From contig JACKAQ010000001.1 of assembly GCA_020634975.1 (NCBI GenBank), forward strand, positions 744,001-808,000: 64,000 bases of DNA. Reading direction: 5' to 3'. Positions 1 to 8,422 of this stretch are shown piece after piece. A program made the translations under genes and the position numbers. Below the pieces are notes generated by a model. That model saw nothing but the letters and a program-made list of their open reading frames with translations. It made no database searches and was not told the origin of the DNA. Position 1 is the first letter of the stretch. Every line of letters begins with the position of its first letter. The DNA is from JACKAQ01 sp020634975 [NCBI: Calditrichia bacterium] (GTDB lineage: Bacteria > Calditrichota > Calditrichia > RBG-13-44-9).

Positions 1-54
1 TGTTATAATTAGTGGCAGTAATTTTCCAAATAGTCCAATAATCTTTTTAAACAT
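1..54 (-). CDS. Start of an unidentified gene, truncated by the window edge
   Basis: An ATG at 54 on the minus strand is preceded by GGAGG four bases upstream and opens a frame that runs off the left edge. The 18 visible residues (MFKKIIGLFGKLLPLIIT) are a short lysine-containing start followed by hydrophobic residues, as in a signal peptide or a first membrane helix. Too little is visible to assign a function. The strong ribosome-binding site is the main reason to believe it. Confidence 0.55.
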   Translation of the reverse strand, partial: MFKKIIGLFGKLLPLIIT

Positions 55-398
55 AAATCCTCCATAAGTAGATAGTATAAGAAAATAATACTGAGAAAAT
101 TACATGAGCAATGTCAACCACTTATGGAGAAGGCAACTAACATACCAAAACGAATCGATTTTTCTATACTGTCATAAACAATTAAAAATTAATAATTTAC
201 AGCATTTAATTATCAAACAAACATGATCTCGGATAAATTTCAGGAGATTTAAATTGCATTACAATGCACAAAATGCACCTAAAATTTTTGGAGAAATAAC
301 GAGATGGAATGTTATAAAAAACGAGACGCGCAGTGCCACGCACTACACGCCCCGCTGAGGAGAGGAGATCTGTTATTTTGATGATAATTTTAAATAAA

Positions 399-431
399 CC
401 GCAGGACACTCTATTCCAAAGCATCCTGCGG
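399..431 (-). terminator. Possible transcription terminator after the T9SS protein
   Basis: CCGCAGGA at 399-406 pairs perfectly with TCCTGCGG at 424-431. It lies downstream of the minus-strand gene ending at 607. The following minus-strand sequence is AT-rich but has no clean U-run, so this is tentative. Confidence 0.3.
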
Positions 432-465
432 GGGAGCGAGGAGAGGAGATTTTTTAAGTAAAAAG

Positions 466-583
466 GATAAAGGGTAAAGGATAAAAAACAAAATGTAGGG
501 GCACGGCACCGACGTGCCCGAACGATGGGGATAAAACAAAGTATTTCAATTGTTTACAACCGAATAAATTTATCCTTTATCCT
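466..583. repeat. Dispersed repeat family 2, copy 1 (GGATAAAGG / TGTAGGGGCACGGCACC)
   Basis: The unit reads AAGGATAAAGGGTAAAGGATAAA, then a spacer, then TGTAGGGGCACGGCACC and TGCCC. An inverted TTTATCCTTTATCCTTT block follows at about 567-583. The first half aligns almost base for base with the reverse complement of 4866-4916. It sits directly downstream of the T9SS gene's stop codon. Confidence 0.6.
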
Positions 584-606
584 TTGGGAACGGCAGCGCC
601 GTGACC

Positions 607-3030
607 TTACTTGAGCAGCAGCATTCGCCGGGTTTGCTGGAATGTGCCGGCAGTTAGGCGATAAAAATAGAATCCGCTGGCAACCTGCTCACCCGCTGAA
701 TTGGCACCGTTCCATCGCGCAGCGTGTTCGCCGGACGGCAATTCGCGATTGACCAATTCCGCCACTTTTTGTCCCAAAATATTGAAAATTTCCAAACGCA
801 CCACGCCGGTTTGCGGTGTGCGAAAACGAATGGTGGTTTCCGGGTTGAACGGATTCGGGAAGTTGTCCGCCAATTCGTAGCCTTCCGGCAACACGGATTT
901 ATCGCCAGCGCTGATCACCGCGAAACTGCGCCCGGTTTCTTTCAGCATCATCTGGCTGACCCACACATCATTTTGCCCGTCTCTTTCCACCGAAATCGTG
1001 ATTGCGCCATCGGCGAATGCCGCTTTTGGCAAATCGACGAATCCGGTTTCCCGAATTTTCTCCGAAAACGATAGCGACGTAAGTTCAATATTATCATTTA
1101 CAAACACCCGCTGATGTCGTAATTTTCCGTCATTGGCAACGGCTGCCAGATTCAACGCATATTCGCCGTTCGGATCAAGCCCTGCGAAATGATACACCAC
1201 ACTCTCGGCATCGCGGGTTGCGGATTGCGACGGCAAATCGCCCCATTTTACGGCGTCGCCGCGCTGCAGAAATGCGGCTTCCGCAACGTCATCGCCGCAA
1301 TTCAGGCTGTAAAATAGTGGCAGATACACATCCGCAACCAGCTCGGTTTGCTCATCGCGATAGGGTGATTTCGCGCTGATGGTCAATTGATAATTCCCGC
1401 CCGGGAGCAATTGCCCGTTGTCATCACGGCGCTCGAACGCCACCGTTTTTTGTCCGGCGGAAATCCAGGAATTCGCGACATCCCGCACCGGATTTCCTTC
1501 CGCATCCCAGATTTGGGCACGCAGATGCGCTGCATCCGTTACCGTAAAACGGGTGAGCACATCGCCGGTGCGGTCGTCGCTGGCAAAACGGGCATCGTGA
1601 ATGGCGGTGCCGAGCTGCATCCGCTGCGCGCCGGCGTTTTCCTGCCACCGCTCCACCGTAAATAGCTGGTCGAAACCGCTCCAATATTCACCTTCGCCCT
1701 CAACTAAAATTCTGCCGAACGGAATTTCTACGCTGGCGAGACCGGAAAATCCGCCGCTTTCCGAGTTCATTTCGTCCAGCAAAGTGAGATCCGGTGCAAA
1801 TTTCAACAATCGTTGGCGATTGGCATCGACTGCAAAAATATTTCCAAAATGATCTGATTTGATCTGCTGAAGAATAGTGCCCGGCGCCATTTGCAATTCG
1901 CGAACCGCACGCAATTCGCCGTTTTCCGGGGCAAAAATTTTCAGCCGTTGACCGGCGTCATCAGCGACATAAACCAGCCCGCTGCTGACGCCGTTCCACT
2001 TTCCTACCGCTATGGATTGTGGATTTTCAACGACTGATGTCCCACCGATTCTCTCAGCGTAACTATTGTAAATTTTGAAGTTAATCAATTCATTTTTGGA
2101 GGCGTCCGCAACGATCAACGCATCGTCGGAAACATCCAGCGGCGTGCCGGCATCATCCGTTGCGATAGCCACCGGATCGCCGATGCCTTCGATGGCGAAT
2201 AAAAATCGCAGATCACCGTCGCCGTTCGCAACATCGAGTTGCAGCACGCTGATGCGGTTTCGCCCGCTTTCGCCGATGAACACACGACCGTCGGTGTCCA
2301 CCGCGATGGCTGCGGGACCGATCACATCGTCATACGATTTGATCCACTTGCCGAGATTGCCGTAAACCACACGATTCCATTCGCTATCGATCACAAACTG
2401 CACATAATTGCTGCGCACATACGGCGCGGTTTTGGCGTAAGTGGCGCGATAATACGATGCGCTTTTTTCCGGTGCGCCAAACAATTTCCGGTTGATCCGG
2501 TTTTCCGAAACCGTTCGGTTGAGTCGCCGGATGCCCAAATCTTTGTCAATCGCGACGCTGCGAAAGGTTTGACCGGCGGAATATCCCGGACCGGTCGCAT
2601 CAAAAAAACTGTGTTCGGCAACCGATTGCGCCGTTGCTGCCTGCGCCGCAAGCGATTGAAAATCGCTGATCTGCCAACCGCCGTTGGTTTTGGCGAGATT
2701 CATCCGGCTGCCGTTTTCCAACTCAATCACTGCCGCGCTTTCTGCGCGATAAATATTTATTTTTCCACGATTTGCAGCCAGCACCAAACTCAATTCATTC
2801 AACATTTCCGGCTGGTTTGCCACCAGTTGCTGCACCGCCCGGTGATTGGCGAGCAGGTCCATCCGGCTGTGTTGCGCTGCGTGCTGCAACTCATCAATCA
2901 ACATTTCCAACACCGCATCATCCGGCAATTTGGCAAAAAATGCGCCGCGATCACCGTTTTTCGGTTGTGCATTCACTGAAAACCCTGCCCAAACACACAC
3001 GCCCAGCAAAATGAACATCCGTATTTTCAT
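607..3030 (-). CDS. Secreted NHL-type beta-propeller protein with T9SS C-terminal sorting domain
   Basis: The 807-residue product begins with a signal peptide (cleavage near residue 21, after VNA). Residues of about 180-430 contain NHL-like propeller repeats (e.g. 'GPAAIAVDTDGRVFIGESGRNRISVL'-style blades). Residues of about 490-560 resemble a FlgD Ig-like domain. The last 80 residues are a classic type IX secretion type A sorting domain (NFPNPFNPETTIRF, then LEIFNILGQKV and GFYFYRLTAG). It should therefore be exported across the outer membrane and left on the cell surface or released. The start has an AAGG site. It ends the minus-strand cluster that contains DUF3570, DUF4266 and the dihaem lipoprotein. 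The ligand is unknown. Confidence 0.85.
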   Translation of the reverse strand: MKIRMFILLGVCVWAGFSVNAQPKNGDRGAFFAKLPDDAVLEMLIDELQHAAQHSRMDLLANHRAVQQLVANQPEMLNELSLVLAANRGKINIYRAESAAVIELENGSRMNLAKTNGGWQISDFQSLAAQAATAQSVAEHSFFDATGPGYSAGQTFRSVAIDKDLGIRRLNRTVSENRINRKLFGAPEKSASYYRATYAKTAPYVRSNYVQFVIDSEWNRVVYGNLGKWIKSYDDVIGPAAIAVDTDGRVFIGESGRNRISVLQLDVANGDGDLRFLFAIEGIGDPVAIATDDAGTPLDVSDDALIVADASKNELINFKIYNSYAERIGGTSVVENPQSIAVGKWNGVSSGLVYVADDAGQRLKIFAPENGELRAVRELQMAPGTILQQIKSDHFGNIFAVDANRQRLLKFAPDLTLLDEMNSESGGFSGLASVEIPFGRILVEGEGEYWSGFDQLFTVERWQENAGAQRMQLGTAIHDARFASDDRTGDVLTRFTVTDAAHLRAQIWDAEGNPVRDVANSWISAGQKTVAFERRDDNGQLLPGGNYQLTISAKSPYRDEQTELVADVYLPLFYSLNCGDDVAEAAFLQRGDAVKWGDLPSQSATRDAESVVYHFAGLDPNGEYALNLAAVANDGKLRHQRVFVNDNIELTSLSFSEKIRETGFVDLPKAAFADGAITISVERDGQNDVWVSQMMLKETGRSFAVISAGDKSVLPEGYELADNFPNPFNPETTIRFRTPQTGVVRLEIFNILGQKVAELVNRELPSGEHAARWNGANSAGEQVASGFYFYRLTAGTFQQTRRMLLLK

Positions 3031-3081
3031 GATACCCTTCTTTCCTGTTGGATGATTTTTCCAAAATTTTCAATAAAAGCC

Positions 3082-3171
3082 AACCGCAGGATGCGCTGAG
3101 AGCGTAAAGAAAACGATGCTTTTTTTCCCTTGATTTCCGTCTGCTCTGCGAACTTCGCAGACCCTGCGGTT
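3082..3171. repeat. Dispersed inverted-repeat family 1, copy a
   Basis: AACCGCAGG at 3082-3090 pairs with CCTGCGGTT at 3163-3171, and inner segments (GCGCTGAGAGCG; CTCTGCGAACTTCGCAG) repeat the same theme. It fills the gap between the DUF3570 gene and the T9SS protein. Related copies are at 4337-4458, 48172-48325 and 51871-51900. Confidence 0.6.
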
Positions 3172-3184
3172 GAGCACTTTATTG

Positions 3185-4306
3185 TTAAAATCCAAAATTG
3201 AGATTCAATTGAACGATATTCGCTGAAAAGTCTAACGTATTGAAATATCTGAAGTAACGTGCCTCGATGGAGGCATTTTCGAGAAACTGCAAATCCCGCC
3301 GCGATTCGGCAATGCCGCTCAATAAATAGGTCAGGCTCAGCCCGAAATTATTGGAATTGAACGACTGCAATTTGTAATCCGCCGTGCGGAAATCGCCGTT
3401 TTCCACCACCGCATCCGAATAGCGCTCCTGCCAAAATTCCGCTGCGCCCTGTGTGTAAAACCGGTAGTTCAGCCGCAAAATCAAATCCTCAAAAACGTAT
3501 TTGTTGAACTGCGTTTCAACCGTATGCGAGCTGACATTCCAGTCGTCAAAATAGAAGCGGTAATTTCCTGAAATTGATGCACTTACCGGCTCCAGAAAAT
3601 GGCTGATTTTCCCCGAAATCGCGTGCCGGATTCGCGTGTCCGGATGGCTTTCCGCCACCGTTTCAAACGCGTTCAGCGCATCAAAAACCTTCACCTGACG
3701 ATACGGATCGCTCAAATAGCCATTGTGGATCACCAGATCGTAGCTGAGATCGAGCACGGTGGTCGGGGAGAGAATTTGCCCGATCGCGGCTTTGCCGGAA
3801 ACCGTCCATTTGTCGAATGTTTCGAGATCGCCATTTTCGAGAATTTTCCCGACTTCGTCCTGCGTGAACTGACCGCGCAGCATCAATTTTGTGTTTTTCT
3901 CAAACATCTCCCGCGAAACCGAACCGATGACCGAATTGGAGCGATAATCCAGCTCCTGGCTGTGGTAAAAATTGGCCGCGATATTGGTCACATCGTCAAT
4001 GCCCTGCTCCACGCCGAGGATAATTTGTCCGCGCGATTTCTCGAACGGCTCGTTTTTCTGCCGTGCCGGACGGGTTGCGCCGGACACGCCATCGACAGGC
4101 GGCACGTACACATTGTCCAGCTCCAAATCCAGAAAAAACATGGTTTTACTGAACAGTCGTTTCGCCAGGTTCAGCGCGTTGGTGGTGACGCTGTTGCTCC
4201 CGCTATCAGAAAAATAGTAGGTCGTGAAGCTCAATTTTTCTTCCTGCGAGAATGCCAACTGCTGCGCAATCAGCAAAAATATGATGGTCGAAATGGTTCG
4301 TTTCAT
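3185..4306 (-). CDS. DUF3570 family predicted outer-membrane beta-barrel
   Basis: The 373-residue product starts at the ATG at 4306, giving a signal peptide (MKRTISTIIFLLIAQQLAFS) cleaved before QEEKL. The longer open frame upstream has no signal peptide and runs into a repeat. The mature protein alternates polar and aromatic residues in strand-length blocks and ends NLNFGF, with a terminal Phe as in outer-membrane barrels. Early motifs (FTTYYFSDSGSNSV, then DVTNIAANFYHSQELDYRS) match the DUF3570 family as I know it. In other bacteria DUF3570 genes sit beside DUF4266 lipoproteins, and a DUF4266 gene is directly upstream here. The transported or bound compound is unknown. Confidence 0.75.
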   Translation of the reverse strand: MKRTISTIIFLLIAQQLAFSQEEKLSFTTYYFSDSGSNSVTTNALNLAKRLFSKTMFFLDLELDNVYVPPVDGVSGATRPARQKNEPFEKSRGQIILGVEQGIDDVTNIAANFYHSQELDYRSNSVIGSVSREMFEKNTKLMLRGQFTQDEVGKILENGDLETFDKWTVSGKAAIGQILSPTTVLDLSYDLVIHNGYLSDPYRQVKVFDALNAFETVAESHPDTRIRHAISGKISHFLEPVSASISGNYRFYFDDWNVSSHTVETQFNKYVFEDLILRLNYRFYTQGAAEFWQERYSDAVVENGDFRTADYKLQSFNSNNFGLSLTYLLSGIAESRRDLQFLENASIEARYFRYFNTLDFSANIVQLNLNFGF

Positions 4307-4336
4307 GGTATTTCGGGTTGATGATTTCCTTTTTTT

Positions 4337-4458
4337 AACCGCCGAGGTTGCAGAGAACGCTGAAATTCCCGGGGCTGAAGTTCTGAAAAATGCCGTTTTT
4401 TGAATTGTTTTTTTCATTACCAAATCTTTTCGCTGTGAACTTCGCGATCTCTGCGGTT
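4337..4458. repeat. Dispersed inverted-repeat family 1, copy b
   Basis: AACCGCCGAGGTTGCAGAGAAC at the left end is answered by GAACTTCGCGATCTCTGCGGTT at the right end as an imperfect inverted repeat. It sits between DUF4266 and DUF3570. T-rich segments border both ends. Confidence 0.6.
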
Positions 4459-4482
4459 TAGTGTTGTTTTTTCACATTCTCG

Positions 4483-4502
4483 TTCAAAGCTCCTGCTTTG
4501 AA
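4483..4502. other. Small hairpin between DUF4266 and DUF3570
   Basis: TTCAAAGC-TCCT-GCTTTGAA is a perfect 8-base stem with a 4-base loop, and the plus strand then reads TGCTTTTTTT. In the direction of the surrounding minus-strand genes the U-run is on the wrong side. It may belong to the adjacent repeat or be a processing or attenuation site. Confidence 0.35.
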
Positions 4503-4582
4503 TGCTTTTTTTGAGAAGCTCCGGTTTCGATTAACTGTTTACACATAATTCTGGACGCTACCCATATTCGCGGCAAGTTTCA

Positions 4583-4795
4583 TTATTTCGCGCAGCCACA
4601 GCCGCCACCGATGCCTGTTTCCCCGCCAATGCTGCCTTCGCGGGTGCTGAAAAATTTTTCATCGAGCTTTTGTTTGGCGAACTGGCTGCCGGGGTCCATA
4701 ATTTGGTCGCCGAGCAATCCGCGTTGATAGGCTTTGACGTTTGCACAACTGCTGAGTGCGATGCTTGCCAAAATAATCAGTGCTATTTTTTTCAT
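4583..4795 (-). CDS. DUF4266 mini-lipoprotein with C-terminal CGC motif
   Basis: The 70-residue product has a lipoprotein signal (lipobox ALSSC, Cys17) and a GGAG site 8 bases before the ATG. The mature peptide is about 54 residues. It carries the family signature VKAYQRGLLGDQIMDP...REGSIGGETGIGGGCGCAK: a YQRG/L-A-D-x-I-M block and a glycine-rich tail with two cysteines in CGC. I recognise this as DUF4266, a family usually found next to DUF3570, as it is here. The function is unknown; the CGC tail suggests metal binding or a modification site (inference). It lies between the dihaem lipoprotein (127 bases upstream) and DUF3570. Confidence 0.8.
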   Translation of the reverse strand: MKKIALIILASIALSSCANVKAYQRGLLGDQIMDPGSQFAKQKLDEKFFSTREGSIGGETGIGGGCGCAK

Positions 4796-4865
4796 GTCTT
4801 TTTCTCCGGTTTTTGGGTGCGTCGTCCCGTTGGTTTTAGGTTCGTATCTGCGATGTTTTGGGCAT

Positions 4866-4916
4866 GCGGTGCCGTGTCCCTACATTTTTTACTATATCCT
4901 TTAACCTTTATCCTTC
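4866..4916. repeat. Dispersed repeat family 2, copy 2
   Basis: The reverse complement reads AAGGATAAAGGTTAAAGGATA, a short spacer, TGTAGGGACACGGCACC and GCATGCCC. It is nearly identical to the first half of the copy at 466-583. It starts within ten bases of the stop of the dihaem lipoprotein. Confidence 0.6.
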
Positions 4917-4922
4917 GGCGCG

Positions 4923-7202
4923 TCAGCGCTGTTCGGTGGTGTTCGAATATTGGATCCCCGCGTCGATCCACTCGATGATCGTCAGTAAATCACGATTTTG
5001 GGGATGAAACGGCGGAATCAATCCGGTTGCATCTTTGGTGAACAGTTGCGAATGATCGTAATTCATCGGGCGATATTCATCGTTATCGCCGTCGAGCTGG
5101 CGATTGTAGAGCACCCACAGCAGCGGGCTTTCACGGGAGCGTTCGCGGCGCACATAATCGCGAGTGTCGCCGTTGACGGTGCGGTAATTCGGATCGGTCA
5201 ATCGCTCGTAAACCGATGTGGTTGCATCCGGATCACTCAGATCCGCGGCGGTCATTTCCAGCGATAATCCGCCGGCCGGCACCGCATTTCCGTGACAGGA
5301 AATGCACATCCGGTTGAAAACGCCCTGTACCGTATGCGATTTGTTGGGATTCTCTTTGTTGAAAAAATCCAGCGTGTCGGGAATTGCGGCAGCGTGCTGT
5401 TCCACGTTTTCCGCATTGTTGAACCCGGAATTATAAACCTTGCTAAGTGCGGCATTTATAACAGTTTGATCGCTCTGGATTTCCAGATCATCGATGATGA
5501 TATCGCGATCGTGATCGCCGTGGCAACCGGTGCACAGCCGCTGTTCGCCGGGCATCACCTGCACCCAGGTGCGCTGGTTCACCAGTAAATGACCGTTTTC
5601 GTCGAGCGTTTGCATATGCAGCGAGCGATTGGCGGGCACTTCTACCGAAAACGAGCCGTCGGCGCGAATGGGCGCATATCCGACCACCCGCTGTTTTTCG
5701 AGATTGGTATCGCCGAGCGGACCGCCGCGACGTCGACCGTCTGTCGGCATCGGAACAGCTTCGAGAATGCGCAGCCATTTTACCTGCCCAATGCTGCCGT
5801 CGCGATTCACAAAATTGGGATCGGGTCGCATTTGCCCGTCGTTCGTGGCGCGGTCGTACACGTTCGCATCGAAAAAGAAACCCGTTTGCTGCCCGCTGTT
5901 GATGGCATTTTCCACTTTCGCATCCATCGGGATCACCTGCGGCAATCCGCCGGATAGTTTTTCGCGGGGCGCCACCACCACCGGATCAACCTCGTTGAAA
6001 TCGGGATCGTTGTAAATCAGACGCAGATTTTTGCCATCTTTGTCCATCACATACAGCCCGTAATCCACGCTTTCCTCTTCGCCGGTGTTCACCGGATACG
6101 GCGACATTGCCACCAGAATTTTCTCCCGGCGATCTGTTGATGCGGTCGGATCGAGAATCGGATACGGCGTTTTGAACACCGCCCGCGAATAGCGGTTATT
6201 ATTGTTAAATGGCGATGTTTCCGGCGAGATAAACGTGAGGTTGTCATCCGATTTGGAGATATCGATAATGGCAATCGCGCCGCCCTCGAACGGGGAATTC
6301 CGCTCCATCACCGAGCAAACAATGCCACCGTCAGCAAGTTCGCGCGGCTCCAGAAAAACGCGGCTTCCGCTCTCGCGCGGCGTGTGGTTGCCATACATTA
6401 CGAATGGGCGAGTCCCGTCCGGGTTCATCACGAACAGCGGAAATTTGTTCGGGTCGCCCAAATGCTCCCAACGGCTGTAAATAATTTTACCGCTGGAATG
6501 AACAATCGGGTTGGTGTCGTGGCTTTGGTTGAAAGAAATCTGGCGAATGTTGGTCAGCCGTCCGTCTGCGGCGCGATCCGCAACGTGCAGCAATGGCGAG
6601 TGGCGGCGTTCGTATTCGTCCACAATTCCCGCACGGGTGGAGGCAAACAAAATTTGCCCGTTGGGCAGATAAATCGGGTCCATGTCATCGCCGTCGCTCT
6701 GGCTGGTGAGCTGCACCAAATCGCTGCCGTCGATGTTCATTTCATACAACTGCCAACGGCTCTGGCGACTGATTTTCATGGAAAACAGCACTTTTTTGCC
6801 ATCGAATGAAATTTCCGGATCGGCGGCTGCACCAAAATCGCGCGGATCATTTTTTCCTTCGCGAGTATATTTTTCGGTCAGGTTAGTCAATTCACCGGTC
6901 AGGGAAACCGGGCTGAGCAAGAACAGATCGCTGCCGGCATAAAATTCATCGCGATTGCTTTTCATCGCGTTGTTGTTGTTGTTTGCGCGGCTGTTTTCTT
7001 TCACAAAAATCACCGCCGATTGCCCCGCTTTGGCAAGAATGCTGTCCGGCGGCGCCTCGCCGCAACCGGTGAACAATTGCACGACGAACAAAATCAGCCA
7101 AACATAACATTTGATGCGAATCCAGTCTGTATGGGAGCGGGTGTGACGCAACATTGCTGTTTTTCCCGCTAATATTTTTTGCCGAAATACTGGCCAATCC
7201 AT
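4923..7202 (-). CDS. Dihaem c-type cytochrome lipoprotein with PD40 propeller, hydrazine synthase alpha-like
   Basis: The ATG at 7202 has a GAGGA site seven bases away; a TTG two codons earlier is too close to it. The 759-residue product has a lipobox (LFTGC, Cys47). Residues of about 60-430 carry TolB/PD40 propeller blades (ISFDGKKVLFSMKI, LPNGQILFASTR, FVMNPDGTRPF). A sandwich-like domain ending in VPANRSLHMQTLDENG...WVQVMPGEQRLCTGCHG follows, as in the middle domain of hydrazine synthase alpha relatives. Two CXXCH haem sites are visible (CTGCH 557-561, CISCH 633-637). Such proteins are widespread outside anammox bacteria, so hydrazine chemistry should not be assumed. The likely site is periplasmic or surface, anchored by lipid. 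It is flanked by small barrels upstream and DUF4266 downstream. Confidence 0.8.
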   Translation of the reverse strand: MDWPVFRQKILAGKTAMLRHTRSHTDWIRIKCYVWLILFVVQLFTGCGEAPPDSILAKAGQSAVIFVKENSRANNNNNAMKSNRDEFYAGSDLFLLSPVSLTGELTNLTEKYTREGKNDPRDFGAAADPEISFDGKKVLFSMKISRQSRWQLYEMNIDGSDLVQLTSQSDGDDMDPIYLPNGQILFASTRAGIVDEYERRHSPLLHVADRAADGRLTNIRQISFNQSHDTNPIVHSSGKIIYSRWEHLGDPNKFPLFVMNPDGTRPFVMYGNHTPRESGSRVFLEPRELADGGIVCSVMERNSPFEGGAIAIIDISKSDDNLTFISPETSPFNNNNRYSRAVFKTPYPILDPTASTDRREKILVAMSPYPVNTGEEESVDYGLYVMDKDGKNLRLIYNDPDFNEVDPVVVAPREKLSGGLPQVIPMDAKVENAINSGQQTGFFFDANVYDRATNDGQMRPDPNFVNRDGSIGQVKWLRILEAVPMPTDGRRRGGPLGDTNLEKQRVVGYAPIRADGSFSVEVPANRSLHMQTLDENGHLLVNQRTWVQVMPGEQRLCTGCHGDHDRDIIIDDLEIQSDQTVINAALSKVYNSGFNNAENVEQHAAAIPDTLDFFNKENPNKSHTVQGVFNRMCISCHGNAVPAGGLSLEMTAADLSDPDATTSVYERLTDPNYRTVNGDTRDYVRRERSRESPLLWVLYNRQLDGDNDEYRPMNYDHSQLFTKDATGLIPPFHPQNRDLLTIIEWIDAGIQYSNTTEQR

Positions 7203-7274
7203 GGTCAAATCCTCACAGTTTGTTGAACAAAATCCGTTTACCGATTGATTTTGCCCATCTGCCCCAAGTCCATT

Positions 7275-7829
7275 TTAAAAGTAATATTGCAACCCGAGTG
7301 TGAACGATAAATTATGTGACGTAAAGCGTTGATTATCATTAATTTGCTGCCGGAAAATATGATCGCGGATATCGTAGCGAACCGCAATCCGTTTCACATC
7401 AAAAAATTGCGACAGCGGAATTTGTTTGCCGATGCCGAGCACATACGCGAATTTTGATTGCCCACCCTGTTTCAACCCGGCGACGCCCATCACGAAAAAC
7501 GGCATGCCGCCCGCCGGAAATTTGTCGTAGCCGAACACAAATTCGTAGGTCATCAGGCGATTGGAATCGAACACCTGAAACGCGGAGAGTTCGTTCAGCA
7601 CCCGCGATTCCAGGCTGCTGATGCCAACGGTGCCTTCCACAAAATAATGTGCATTGTTAAAAAATTTGGCGTATCGCGCACCGAAATAGTAGTTTGCGCC
7701 AAACCCTTCTGCCGTGTAAATGCCGTTGCTAACGCCCAAACTGTTCGCCTGTCCGTTGGCAACAACCGGGCTGAAAATGAAACCCGCCAACAATAAAATC
7801 AGCAATCTTAATCGTTTATTTTTGAACAT
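7275..7829 (-). CDS. Small outer-membrane beta-barrel protein, unknown
   Basis: The start is the ATG at 7829 with GGAG five bases upstream. The 184-residue product has a signal peptide (hydrophobic LLILLLAGFIFSPVVANG, cleaved near residue 27). The mature part is a run of amphipathic strands (YYFGARYAKFF, YFVEGTVGIS, YEFVFGYD, FAYVLGIGKQ, IAVRYDIRDHIF) and ends LGLQYYF with a terminal aromatic, as expected of an 8-strand barrel. The pattern resembles outer-membrane beta-barrel domain proteins of the OmpA/OMP_b-brl type. It lies 72 bases upstream of the dihaem lipoprotein and 35 bases after another barrel gene, in the same direction, so co-transcription is likely. No specific function can be assigned. 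Confidence 0.7.
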   Translation of the reverse strand: MFKNKRLRLLILLLAGFIFSPVVANGQANSLGVSNGIYTAEGFGANYYFGARYAKFFNNAHYFVEGTVGISSLESRVLNELSAFQVFDSNRLMTYEFVFGYDKFPAGGMPFFVMGVAGLKQGGQSKFAYVLGIGKQIPLSQFFDVKRIAVRYDIRDHIFRQQINDNQRFTSHNLSFTLGLQYYF

Positions 7830-7864
7830 TATTTTCTCCGTCACTCAGATTAAATCTTTGTTTT

Positions 7865-8422
7865 TTAACGAAATAGAAATGTGAACCCAACATTAAATTC
7901 GCGGAACAACAGCAGCTCATTTTCTGCGGCGATGTCGTTGCGAAGCTGCGTGAGATACTGCCGCGCTTCAAATGAAATGCCCAAATTCCGGGCGATAAAC
8001 AACCGCGTGCCGCCGCCGACATTCACCGCCATCGACGAAACCGTGTTCGCGCCGATCGCTTCGGTAGGCACTGTCATCAGCAATCCGCCGCCGATGGTGC
8101 CGTATGGCAACCACTTTCCGTTGGTGGAGAGATTGAACGCGACATTTGCGGTTACCGGATACATATCCGCCGATTCGCCGATGATTTGCGCCAGCCCCAA
8201 TTCCAGTTTGATGACACCGTAATTCATCCCCAACCGCATACCAAACAGCCCGCTGCCGCCCATCGCGCCGGTGTAGGGATTCACCTCGAAAACGGTGCCG
8301 TTGCGGAAATCCAGTTGCGTTGCCGGTTGCGGTGCGCTTTCCGTTTGTGCCCCAACCGTCACCGGAAAAGTGAGCGACAACGTCATTAAAAACAAATATT
8401 TATAAATTGAATAAATTCGCAT
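7865..8422 (-). CDS. Small outer-membrane beta-barrel protein, unknown
   Basis: The ATG at 8422 follows AGGTGGG; an in-frame GTG at 8431 lies inside that site and is less likely. The 185-residue product has a signal peptide (MRIYSIYKYLFLMTLSLTFPVTVGA, then QTES). Repeated amphipathic strands follow (FGMRLGMNYGVIKLELGLAQ, YPVTANVAFNLS, LPYGTIGGGLLMT, MAVNVGGGTRLFIARN, ISFEARQYL, FNVGFTFLFR). It overlaps the preceding gene by 23 bases, which suggests translational coupling. It is probably one of three related small barrels in this cluster. Confidence 0.7.
   Translation of the reverse strand: MRIYSIYKYLFLMTLSLTFPVTVGAQTESAPQPATQLDFRNGTVFEVNPYTGAMGGSGLFGMRLGMNYGVIKLELGLAQIIGESADMYPVTANVAFNLSTNGKWLPYGTIGGGLLMTVPTEAIGANTVSSMAVNVGGGTRLFIARNLGISFEARQYLTQLRNDIAAENELLLFREFNVGFTFLFR

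Larger units (their letters stand above)
55..606. other. Gene-poor stretch with repeats and a hairpin
   Basis: No convincing gene is visible between the left-edge gene and the stop of the T9SS protein. A 10-base inverted repeat (CTCCATAAGT at 60-69, ACTTATGGAG at 119-128) flanks the probable promoter area of the left-edge gene. A purine motif, AGGAGAGGAGAT, occurs twice (about 358-369 and 438-449). The rest holds a hairpin at 399-431 and a dispersed repeat at 466-583, listed separately. Confidence 0.5.

Noticed and set aside
206-424. 72-codon minus-strand frame in the gap before the T9SS gene
   Set aside because: No ribosome site, no domain, and it covers a hairpin and repeats.
2239-2979. 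246-codon plus-strand frame
   Set aside because: It lies wholly inside the T9SS gene on the opposite strand, and its Ile/Cys/His-rich composition is typical of an antisense shadow.
4923-7202. Reading the HzsA-like protein as evidence of anammox metabolism
   Set aside because: No other hydrazine synthase subunit or hydrazine dehydrogenase is present, and the family is widespread in non-anammox bacteria.
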